Below are positions 34,201-41,434 of a DNA stretch of 64,000 nt, in pieces. The stretch is from assembly GCA_017962445.1 (NCBI GenBank), contig JAGCVI010000023.1, positions 1-64,000 on the forward strand, given 5' to 3'. Each line of letters opens with the position of its first letter. Position 1 is the first letter of the stretch. Origin of the DNA: Bacteroidales bacterium (GTDB lineage Bacteria > Bacteroidota > Bacteroidia > Bacteroidales > P3). The notes below the pieces were generated by a model, which worked only from the letters and a program-made list of their open reading frames with translations, searched no databases and was not told the origin of the DNA. Made by a program: the position numbers and the translations under genes.

Positions 34201-37200
34201 TTTACAATCATGTAGTTTCCGTTTCCAGTGGTGTGGTCAGGCCAATTGGGGAATCCGGCATGGTAATTGTGAGCGTTGGGACCGACATAGTATTTCCCCT
34301 CAGGAACCAGATTGCTAGTATAGGTGTATCCACTTGTGAAATAGACATTCCCGGCTTCGAAATCACCGTTTAATGCTATACTGGTGTCTTGGTTGAAGCC
34401 CGAAATATAGTATGTGGTGGATGCTGTCGGAGATATGACGAGACTGTCGGAAATGGAGATGATATTGTTGTCAGAATCGTACCATGTGACATTGTCTATA
34501 TTGTTAACATGCAGGGTTACGCTATCTCCAATAAGTATAGTGGTGTCGGGGGTATGGTTTATTGTTGCCGTAGGATTCACGGTCAAATGCAACGTCACTA
34601 CACTGTCGCAGCCAACCGAATTTTGAATTGTGAATGTTGAATTTTGAGTACTTCCGGTGTAAGTTGTTCCGTGCCAAATGAAGCTGTCGCAGGCTGTAAC
34701 CGTGGTATCACCAGTAGTGCTGTTGTTGATAGTCAGATTGAGGGTGTCGGTGCCGTCTGTGTAAATGCCTGTTGTTGTGTAGGTGTTTCCGTGCCATATG
34801 TAGCTGTCACAGACAGTGACAGTCGTTGACGAACATTGGTTGACGGTAAGATGCAGTGTCACGGTGCTGTCGCAACCGACTGAATTTTGAATTGTGAAAG
34901 TTGGATTTTGAGTGCTTGAGGTATATTCAGTTCCATGCCAAATAAAGCTATTGCATACCGTGGTATCTTCAATGCCAGTGCTAGAATAATTGACGGTCAG
35001 ATGCAGTGTCACCACACTGTCGCACCCAGTGGCGTTGGTAAAGGTATGTGTGGCTGTATTTGTGTTATTCGTGTAATTCGTGCCCCACCAAGTGAAGCTG
35101 TCGCAAGCGGTTACAGTGGTGTCGCCAGTGTTGGAATGATTAACGGTCAAATGAAGAGTCACCACACTGTCGCAACCAGCAACATTGGTAAATGTATGCG
35201 TTGCCGAATTCGTACTGTTCGTGTAATTCGTGTTCCACCACGTGAAACTATTGCAAGCAGTAACGTTGGTATCGCCTGCGTTCGAATGATTAATCGTCAA
35301 TTGCAGCGTTACCACACTATCGCAGCCAACCGAATTTTGAATTGTGAATGTTGAATTTTGAGTACTTCCAGTGTAAGTTGTTCCGTGCCACGTAAAGTTG
35401 TCGCAAGCCGTTACCGTTGTGTCACCTGTGTTGCTATGATTGATAGTCAAATGTAGAGTATCGATCCCATCCGTATAAATGCCTGTTGCGGTGTAGGTGT
35501 GTCCTCTCCAAGTGTAGCTGTCGCAAGTTGTTACGGACGTTGAAGAACATTGGTTGACGGTAAGGTGCAACGTAGTGACACTGTCGCAGCCTGCCGCGTT
35601 GAGGCAGGTGAAAGTTGGTGTGTTGGTGCTCGCCGTGTATGTCGTTCCATGCCACACATAGCTGTTGCAAACAGTGGTGTCTTCAATTCCCGTGTTGGAA
35701 TGATTGATCGTCAAATGCAGCGTTACCACGTAGTCACACCCTGCCAAGTTGGTAAAGGTCTGCGTTGCTGTATTTGTCGAACTCGTGTAAGTTGAGCCCC
35801 ACCAATTAAAGCTGTCGCAAGCTGTAACCGTGGTGTCGCCAGTAGTGGAATTATTAACGGTTAGATGTAGCGTCACCACGCTGTCACATCCTACGACATT
35901 GGTGAATGTGTGCGTAGCACTATTCGTGCTATTCGTGTAATTCGTGTTCCACCAAGTAAAGCTGTCGCAAGCTGTAACTGTGGTATCGCCTGTGGTGGAA
36001 TGATTAATCGTCAAGTGCAGTGTCACCACACTGTCGCAACCGGCGGCGTTGGTAAATGTTTGCGAAGCACTATTCGTGCTATTCGTATAATTCGTGTTCC
36101 ACCAAGTAAAGCTGTTGCAGGCGGTAGTCGTGGTATCGCCGGTGCTGGAATTCTTAATTGTTAAATGCAGTGTCACCGTGCTGTCGCATCCAGCGGCATT
36201 TGTAAATGTGTGTGTAGCTGTGTTCGTTGAACTGGTGTATGTTGTGCCCCACCAAGTAAAGCTGTCGCAAGCTGTAGTCGTGGTATCGCCGGTGTTGCTG
36301 TGGTTGACGGTCAGGTTTAGTGTGTCGGTGCCGTCAATATATATTCCCGTTGCGGTGTAGGTGTGTCCTCTCCATGTGTAGCTGTCACAAATGGTGATGG
36401 GCGTTGTAGAACAATGGTTGACGGTCAGATGAAGCGTGGTTACGCTGTCGCATCCTGCCGCGTTAAGACAAGTAAACGTCGGCGTATTGGTACTTGTGGT
36501 ATATTCTGTCCCATGCCATACGATACTATTGCACACCGTAGTATCCTCAATGCCCGTAGTGGAATAATTCACAGTCAAATGTAGTGTCACCACACTGTCG
36601 CATCCGGCAGCATTGGTAAAGCTATGCGTAGCACTATTCGTGCTATTCGTGTAATTAGTGTTCCACCAAGTAAAGCTGTTGCAAGCGGTAGCGTTGGTAT
36701 CACCAGTATTCGAATGATTAATCGTCAAGTGCAGCGTCACCACACTGTCGCACCCCGCTGCATTGGTAAAGGTGTGCGTGGCAGAATTTGTCGAACTCGT
36801 GTAACTATTACCCCACCAATTAAAGCTATTGCAAGCAGTAGCGTTGGTATCACCAGTATTCGAATGATTAATCGTCAAATGCAGAGTCACCACACTATCG
36901 CAGCCTGCGGCGTTGGTAAATGTATGTGTCGCCGTGTTCGTCGAACTGGTGTATGTCGTACCCCACCAAGTAAAGCTGTTGCAAGCGATAGTGGTGGTAT
37001 CACCCGTAGTGACATGATTGATCGTTAGGTGCAATGTAACAACACTATCGCAGCCAGCGGCGTTGGTAAATGTGTGCGTAGCACTATTCGTGCTATTCGT
37101 GAAATTAGTGTTCCACCAAGTAAAGCTGTTGCAAGCGGTAGCGTTGGTATCACCAGTATTCGAATGATTAATCGTCAAGTGCAGCGTCACCACACTGTCG

Positions 37201-40200
37201 CATCCTGCTGCATTTGTGAAAGTATGAGTTGCCGTATTCGTAGAACTTGTGTGGCTAGTACCCCACCAAGTGAAGCTATTGCAAGCAGTAGCCGTAGTAT
37301 CGCCAGAGTTAGAATGATTAATGGTTAAGTGCAGCGTCACTACACTATCACATCCAGCGGCGTTTGTAAAGCTATGTGTGGCCGTGTTCGTCGAACTGGT
37401 GTATGTCGTACCCCACCAAGTAAAGCTGTTGCAAGCGGTAACTGAGGTATCGCCAGTGTTCGAATGATTAATCGTCAAATGCAGCGTCACCACACTATCG
37501 CACAGGGCGGCATTGGTAAAGGTGTGCGTGGCAGAATTTGTCGAACTCGTGTAACTATTACCCCACCAATTAAAGCTATTGCAAGCAGTAGCTGAGGTAT
37601 CGCCAGTGTTCGAATGATTTATTGTCAAGTGTAGAATCACTGTGCTGTCGCACCCAGCGGCGTTAGTAAAGGTGTGAGTAGCACTGTTCGTGCTACTTGT
37701 GTAACTATTACCCCACCAAGTGAAGATATTGCAAGCAGTAGCGTTGGTATCACCAGTATTCGAATGATTAATCGTCAAATGCAGAGTCACCACACTATCA
37801 CAGCCAGCAACGTTAGTAAACGTATGAGTAGCTGAATTCGTGCTATTAGTATAATTCGTGTTCCACCAAGTAAAGCTGTTGCAAGCGGTAGCGTTTGTAT
37901 CACCAGTATTCGAATGATTAATCGTCAAATGCAGTGTCACCACACTATCACAACCGGCAGCATTTGTAAACGTATGAGTAGCTGAATTCGTGCTATTCGT
38001 GTAATTCGTGTTCCACCAAGTAAAGCTATTACATGTCGTAACTGTGGTGTCTCCCGTAGTGCTGTTCTTAATTGTCAAGTGCAGTGTCACCACGCTGTCA
38101 CATCCAGCGGCGTTGGTAAAGGTATGCGTCGCCGTATTTGTCGAACTGGTGTACGTCGTGCCCCACCAAGTGAAGCTGTCGCATGCTGTTGCCGTTGTGT
38201 CGCCAGTAGTACTGAGATTTATGGTTAGATGCAGCGTCACTAGGCTGTCGCAACCGGCAGTGGTGGCGTAAAGATGAGTGGGTGTATTCGTGCTATTCGT
38301 GTAATTCGTGTTCCACCAAGTAAAGCTATTGCAAGCCTCAGCGACAGTGTCGTTGGGGATAATAGGTTCGGTGTTATGGACAGGACGGACAGAAATACCT
38401 AAATATCTGTAGTTGTGATGGGAAGGATCAAAAGATGTATTGTTGAATTTTAACATATGGGCATGACTGTTGTTGTCATTGTACCTGTCTGCCGCCCAGT
38501 AATAGCCCCCCAAAAGTCCGATATTGGTTAATGCTGTGCCATTTCTCATTCTTGCAGCAGGTAGGAACACCGCTCCGGCAGAGTCCATCTTGTCCCAGTC
38601 TGTTGTACTGTATGTATTGCCATCCCATCCGGTGTTGTCTGTGGCATTTATTCCCAAGGGAACTGCGACATTGGCAGGATGGGTGTATTCGTCAGGGAAA
38701 AGGATGACTCCCTTAGTACCGTTTACGCTGGCTTTGGCATAGCGTGCGTTGGGTGTGCCAAGGTTCGTGTTGGTAGTGCGGGTATTGAATAGATATTCCC
38801 ATTCTGTGTGAATCAGGGTTCGCCACAGGTGGTTCCTGTTCCCGCCGTTTTGTATGGCGTTATGCCACCCCCAGTCGGCTTCGGCATAGCTGCCTGTGAG
38901 GTCGTTGGATGCATCACCTCCGGGTTGGTATCGGTTTGAGTTGGCAAAGCTGCTGTATGGCTGGTATTCCGTGGCCCCGCTGTTCCACCCACTTGTGCCC
39001 CAGCCAAACAGGTCTATCCATCCATCGTAGGTGCTTGAAATATGGGTGTTATCGTCGCCTATGTAGTCATACTGGTGCTCTGCGAAACGCCACAGGCCGG
39101 TGCTGGCTTGGTACTGAAGGTTGCCTTTGCTGAATTGGACTGTCTGTGTCGAACTCACCGAGAAATGCGACTCGGTCGCACCTGGAAGAATGGCAGGCAG
39201 ACCGCTACGGTGATTCACAGTGAGATGGAGTGTGGCGGTGCTGTCGCATCCTACAAGAGGCGAGAGGAATATGGTGTCGATATAGTTTCCACTTTCCATA
39301 TAATAGTTTCCCCGCCATGTGATGCTATCGCATACCGCCGCCGTGGTGTCGCCAGCGTATGAGTGGTATATCGTCAACTGTAGCGTGATGATGCTGTCAT
39401 ACCCTTCCGCATTCGGTAGGGTGTGGTTGTATGTGCCGCTGTTAGTATAGGTGGTGCCGTTCTCAGGCCAGGTGTAGCTGTTGCAGGCCGTATGTGTTAC
39501 GGTGTCGAAGCTGTTGTGAGAAAAGAGATAGATGTCATCAATCCAAGCCCAATTGGGATTTGATTGTTTTGGAAAAAGCATTGTTACCCGTCCGTGCGGG
39601 CCAGTATAGTTGTTGAAATGTACAATTCTCTGTATCCATATGTTATTGGTAGAAACAGCTGAATCTACGGGGATAAAGGTGCTGATGTCGGTAGGGTCGG
39701 GGGTGATGCCGACAATGCATTTGCCTGTATAGTCTAGGCGTCTCATATAATAACGCAGCTCAAGACTGTTGACGGGATGTCGGATTGAGTCGGTGAGGGG
39801 CAGGAATGCATATTCGGGACTGGAAGAGGAGTTTGAAATACGATCCACATGGCTTTGCATACATTGCATACTGGAACGACCTGGGCCCAATATTACATAA
39901 GGGTACATACTCCAAGCGTACCCCTCATTATTGTAATCCCAGCAGTTGGGCAGATTGTTCGGCCAGTATCCATTGGCGGTGTTTAAAGTTCCCAACGCAT
40001 CCTCGAATCCTTCCGAATAGGGTAGTTGCAAGTATCCGCAGAGGGTCTGCGCAGACCGGCTTCGCACCGCAGTGGTGTCGCCAGGGCCACAGATGCCACG
40101 CACACGCACCGAGTAGTCCGTGCCGTTCGTCAGGCCAGTGAAGGTATACGTGGGGGTGTTGACCACAACGGGTGTCCCCTGCACGTTGCGGCTGTCAAGC

Positions 40201-41060
40201 CGCACTTCCCACTGTGTTGCACCGCCATTGTCGACCCACGTGGCGGTGAGCGACGAGGTCCCGATATCGCTGACGGCTATGCTCTCCGGCCTGGGACAGG
40301 TGGAGTTGGGAAGCATGAAACTGTAGTAACGGTTGGTACCGTGCCATGTGTTATAGACTGTATTGTTATGGGTGTTGCTGTAGACGGGCGTATGTGTGTC
40401 AGGGGATAGCAGAACGATGTCGGTGGGTGATGTGGCCAGTCCTGTTTGGAGGTAACTGATACTATATGAAGGGGTTGTTGAACCATAGACTATCGTGACC
40501 TCGCCGGTGGTCTCGTGCAGCTGTACTTGCCATATTATCTGAGCACTGACCGAATATTGATATGGAGCCATACAATATTCGCATACCAGTACTCGATTTG
40601 GTGTAGTACCCGTCACGGCGTAGCGAATATATCCGTCAGTGCCTGTACCGAGGCCATACTTATTTACTTCACCACTGATTTTGGGGTTGTTGCGGGTGTA
40701 GAACTCGGGATCGAACATACCGGCTTTTTCATAACTTAGCGTAGCCTCGGATCCCAATCGGAAGATTCCGTTGCTGTTGACCGAGAACTGAGTATAGGTG
40801 CTGTCCCCGAAAGGGAAGGAGAAGCCGATGTTATTTACTGTGGACGCAAGATTGTAGGTAATTCCACTAGGAACTATGCTCGTCCAGTCGGAGGTCGTTA
40901 TCCACTTTGAAGCGTCGACACCCGTGCTGAACTCATAGTCTTGCAGTGTCTGTGCACGCATCGGTGTTGACAGCATCGTTGCCACCACTAGTATAGTAAA
41001 GGCTAGTAGTATGCGCAGCTGTCGGAACACTCGGCGGAGAAAAACAAGATATATTTGCAT
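31224..41060 (-). CDS. Giant repeat-rich surface protein with T9SS type-B sorting domain
   Basis: 3,278 residues from ATG 41060. A TTG 30 bases upstream lies in the promoter -7 box, so the ATG is chosen; it gives signal peptide MQIYLVFLRRVFRQLRILLA ending near STPMRAQ. Order: beta-sandwich (about 37-260), FN3 (about 265-350), a jelly-roll/adhesin-like domain, two repeats, a FISUMP-like domain (about 620-890, LQYQASTGLWRFAEHQYDYIGD), 26 repeats (about 900-2155), an Ig-like plus carbohydrate-binding-like insert (to about 2410), 13 repeats, a PKD-like region, and a CHU_C/gliding C-terminal domain (LYLPNAFTPNESTNNTF to KGTVTILY). Each repeat holds a Cys pair that could form a disulfide. It is probably a secreted adhesin or surface fibre; the ligand is unknown. 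Confidence 0.9.
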   Translation of the reverse strand: MQIYLVFLRRVFRQLRILLAFTILVVATMLSTPMRAQTLQDYEFSTGVDASKWITTSDWTSIVPSGITYNLASTVNNIGFSFPFGDSTYTQFSVNSNGIFRLGSEATLSYEKAGMFDPEFYTRNNPKISGEVNKYGLGTGTDGYIRYAVTGTTPNRVLVCEYCMAPYQYSVSAQIIWQVQLHETTGEVTIVYGSTTPSYSISYLQTGLATSPTDIVLLSPDTHTPVYSNTHNNTVYNTWHGTNRYYSFMLPNSTCPRPESIAVSDIGTSSLTATWVDNGGATQWEVRLDSRNVQGTPVVVNTPTYTFTGLTNGTDYSVRVRGICGPGDTTAVRSRSAQTLCGYLQLPYSEGFEDALGTLNTANGYWPNNLPNCWDYNNEGYAWSMYPYVILGPGRSSMQCMQSHVDRISNSSSSPEYAFLPLTDSIRHPVNSLELRYYMRRLDYTGKCIVGITPDPTDISTFIPVDSAVSTNNIWIQRIVHFNNYTGPHGRVTMLFPKQSNPNWAWIDDIYLFSHNSFDTVTHTACNSYTWPENGTTYTNSGTYNHTLPNAEGYDSIITLQLTIYHSYAGDTTAAVCDSITWRGNYYMESGNYIDTIFLSPLVGCDSTATLHLTVNHRSGLPAILPGATESHFSVSSTQTVQFSKGNLQYQASTGLWRFAEHQYDYIGDDNTHISSTYDGWIDLFGWGTSGWNSGATEYQPYSSFANSNRYQPGGDASNDLTGSYAEADWGWHNAIQNGGNRNHLWRTLIHTEWEYLFNTRTTNTNLGTPNARYAKASVNGTKGVILFPDEYTHPANVAVPLGINATDNTGWDGNTYSTTDWDKMDSAGAVFLPAARMRNGTALTNIGLLGGYYWAADRYNDNNSHAHMLKFNNTSFDPSHHNYRYLGISVRPVHNTEPIIPNDTVAEACNSFTWWNTNYTNSTNTPTHLYATTAGCDSLVTLHLTINLSTTGDTTATACDSFTWWGTTYTSSTNTATHTFTNAAGCDSVVTLHLTIKNSTTGDTTVTTCNSFTWWNTNYTNSTNSATHTFTNAAGCDSVVTLHLTINHSNTGDTNATACNSFTWWNTNYTNSTNSATHTFTNVAGCDSVVTLHLTINHSNTGDTNATACNIFTWWGNSYTSSTNSATHTFTNAAGCDSTVILHLTINHSNTGDTSATACNSFNWWGNSYTSSTNSATHTFTNAALCDSVVTLHLTINHSNTGDTSVTACNSFTWWGTTYTSSTNTATHSFTNAAGCDSVVTLHLTINHSNSGDTTATACNSFTWWGTSHTSSTNTATHTFTNAAGCDSVVTLHLTINHSNTGDTNATACNSFTWWNTNFTNSTNSATHTFTNAAGCDSVVTLHLTINHVTTGDTTTIACNSFTWWGTTYTSSTNTATHTFTNAAGCDSVVTLHLTINHSNTGDTNATACNSFNWWGNSYTSSTNSATHTFTNAAGCDSVVTLHLTINHSNTGDTNATACNSFTWWNTNYTNSTNSATHSFTNAAGCDSVVTLHLTVNYSTTGIEDTTVCNSIVWHGTEYTTSTNTPTFTCLNAAGCDSVTTLHLTVNHCSTTPITICDSYTWRGHTYTATGIYIDGTDTLNLTVNHSNTGDTTTTACDSFTWWGTTYTSSTNTATHTFTNAAGCDSTVTLHLTIKNSSTGDTTTTACNSFTWWNTNYTNSTNSASQTFTNAAGCDSVVTLHLTINHSTTGDTTVTACDSFTWWNTNYTNSTNSATHTFTNVVGCDSVVTLHLTVNNSTTGDTTVTACDSFNWWGSTYTSSTNTATQTFTNLAGCDYVVTLHLTINHSNTGIEDTTVCNSYVWHGTTYTASTNTPTFTCLNAAGCDSVTTLHLTVNQCSSTSVTTCDSYTWRGHTYTATGIYTDGIDTLHLTINHSNTGDTTVTACDNFTWHGTTYTGSTQNSTFTIQNSVGCDSVVTLQLTINHSNAGDTNVTACNSFTWWNTNYTNSTNSATHTFTNVAGCDSVVTLHLTVNHSNTGDTTVTACDSFTWWGTNYTNNTNTATHTFTNATGCDSVVTLHLTVNYSSTGIEDTTVCNSFIWHGTEYTSSTQNPTFTIQNSVGCDSTVTLHLTVNQCSSTTVTVCDSYIWHGNTYTTTGIYTDGTDTLNLTINNSTTGDTTVTACDSFIWHGTTYTGSTQNSTFTIQNSVGCDSVVTLHLTVNPTATINHTPDTTILIGDSVTLHVNNIDNVTWYDSDNNIISISDSLVISPTASTTYYISGFNQDTSIALNGDFEAGNVYFTSGYTYTSNLVPEGKYYVGPNAHNYHAGFPNWPDHTTGNGNYMIVNGTTSNGITVWSQTVPVIPHTDYDFSAWVCNVSLGNPDNVAYLQFSINGTQLGNIFHCPASLYTWEQFYELWNSGDNTTATISILNLNTTSAGNDFGIDDISFSALTSCIGYDSIHVNIQSNSHTYIDICDNQLPYTWNGSTFTSGGVYDVTIPRPAGIDSIATLHLTVKNSTTGDTTATACDSFTWWNTNYTNSTNTATHTFTNAAGCDSVVTLHLTVNYSNTGIEDTTVCNSFVWHGTTYTASTNTPTFTCLNAAGCDSVTTLHLIVNQCSSTSVTACDSFTWRGNTYNATGNYIDGTDTLHLTINLSSTGDTTATACDSLTWWNTNYSNSTNTATHTFTNAAGCDSVVTLHLTINFSSTGIEDTTVCNSFIWHGTTYTESTQNSTFTIQNSVGCDSTVTLHLTVNQCSSTIDTACDSYTWHGNTYTATGIYTDNADTLHLTINHSTTGDTTVTACDSFTWHGITYTGSTQNSTFSIQNSVGCDSVVTLHLTVNYSNTGIEDTVVCNSFVWHGTTYTESTNTPTYTCLNAAGCDSVTTLHLTVNQCSSTSVTACDSYTWRGSTYTTTGIYTDNADTLHLTINLSTTGDTTATACDSFTWHGTTYTESTQSPTFTIQNANGCDSTITLSLTIYNSTSATDNVTSCVPLQWIDGNTYTSSTDSPVFTIQSVHGCDSVVTLHFELLPASYTDIVDSFCTGTSYQFGALTLTEGGLYTDTLTATNTCDSIVSLNLTKLPLPYINIVKDDDCQTQTHHIHVETDVDYLYWTCDAQSWNNSWGSVHSSNLTVNSSFPITFTLMADYHEYPTCPNTAMTTLQPIVQPHALMTVSPESITYETPTLVALSQSTGAKSLQWYIDGDDAGNSHSITYTPPSGYDSVVVTLIAFSDLCSDTTEKTIPIKQQTLYLPNAFTPNESTNNTFSVFYDGIIEYELYIYNRQGILLFQSKTNGEAWDGRYNGMPCPEGSYVWLVKYRSEVDPQYWHYDKGTVTILY
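31990..38370 (-). repeat. Coding tandem-repeat array (150/153/111-bp units)
   Basis: About 39 repeats in the giant gene, interrupted once (about 33,840-34,590). Three unit types occur: a 50-residue unit starting TGDTTATACDSFTWW, a 51-residue unit starting TGIEDTTVCNSFVWHG, and a 37-residue unit starting STSVTACDSYTWRG. Units of the first type follow each other at exactly 150 bp across about 36.55-38.35 kb. Between 32.0 and 33.8 kb the three types alternate as a 138-residue (414-bp) super-repeat. Some 30-base segments are identical in several copies (e.g. starting at 36691, 36841, 37141, 37741). Confidence 0.9.
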
Positions 41061-41086
41061 GGGTGACAGATTGGTGGAAAACCGAT

Positions 41087-41095
41087 GCAAAGATA
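41087..41095 (-). promoter_or_regulatory. -7 box of the giant surface-protein gene
   Basis: TATCTTTGC on the minus strand, perfect match, 27 bp before the ATG at 41060. The -33 position falls on T-rich bases at 41115-41118, within the U-tract of the tRNA-Gln terminator. Confidence 0.7.
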
Positions 41096-41114
41096 CAACT
41101 TTTTTTTAATATAT

Positions 41115-41141
41115 AAAAAAAACGCCCCGTTTCGGGGCGTT
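41115..41141 (-). terminator. Intrinsic terminator after tRNA-Gln
   Basis: On the minus strand AACGCCCCG pairs perfectly with CGGGGCGTT around an AAA loop (41121-41141), followed by a run of T's to 41115. It lies 5 bases after the tRNA end and just ahead of the promoter of the giant gene. Confidence 0.9.
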
Positions 41142-41146
41142 TTCAG

Positions 41147-41217
41147 TTGTCCTACCAGGATTCGAACCTAGACAAGCAGAACCAAAATCTGATGTGCTAC
41201 CATTACACCATAGGACA
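41147..41217 (-). tRNA. tRNA-Gln(TTG)
   Basis: 71 nt. Acceptor stem TGTCCTA/TAGGACA, D-arm GTG..CAC, anticodon loop TTTTGGT giving anticodon TTG, T-arm with GGTTCGAATCC. CCA is not encoded. One mismatch closes the anticodon stem in my folding. Confidence 0.93.
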
Positions 41218-41242
41218 GCATTTCCTTTCCGGAAAATCGTCT

Positions 41243-41275
41243 GCAAAAGTACTACTTTTTTTCTGAGTAGACAAA
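41243..41275 (-). promoter_or_regulatory. Promoter of tRNA-Gln
   Basis: Minus strand: TTTG (41275-41272), 20 bp, TACTTTTGC (41251-41243). The start site would be about 20 nt before the tRNA. Confidence 0.75.
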
Positions 41276-41371
41276 TTTTTTTGTTGGTGACAAACGACGT
41301 GATTCGCAATTGTCTGGTTTGGTTTTGGATAGATGCTGCAGTGTGATATGTGCTTCAGAATGCTGTAATGG

Positions 41372-41416
41372 TAAAAACAAAGGCTGGATTTCCGGGAAAG
41401 TCGGAAATCCAGCCTT
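41372..41416 (-). terminator. Intrinsic terminator after the acyl-CoA ligase gene
   Basis: AAGGCTGGATTTCC (41380-41393) and GGAAATCCAGCCTT (41403-41416) form a perfect 14-bp stem with a 9-nt loop. On the minus strand the stem is followed by TGTTTTTA, 19 bp after the ligase stop codon. Confidence 0.9.
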
Positions 41417-41434
41417 ATCTCTAAGCCTTGTTTC

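Noticed and set aside
32160-37328. Many plus-strand open frames opposite the giant gene
   Set aside because: They repeat with the 150-bp period and are antisense readings of the repeat; no start signals or separate domains.
31990-38370. CRISPR-like appearance of regular repeats
   Set aside because: Units are 111-153 bp, coding, without short palindromic repeats or unique spacers, and no cas genes are present.
41106-41309. Short minus-strand open frame across the tRNA-Gln gene
   Set aside because: It reads straight through the tRNA, its promoter and terminator and is not a protein gene.
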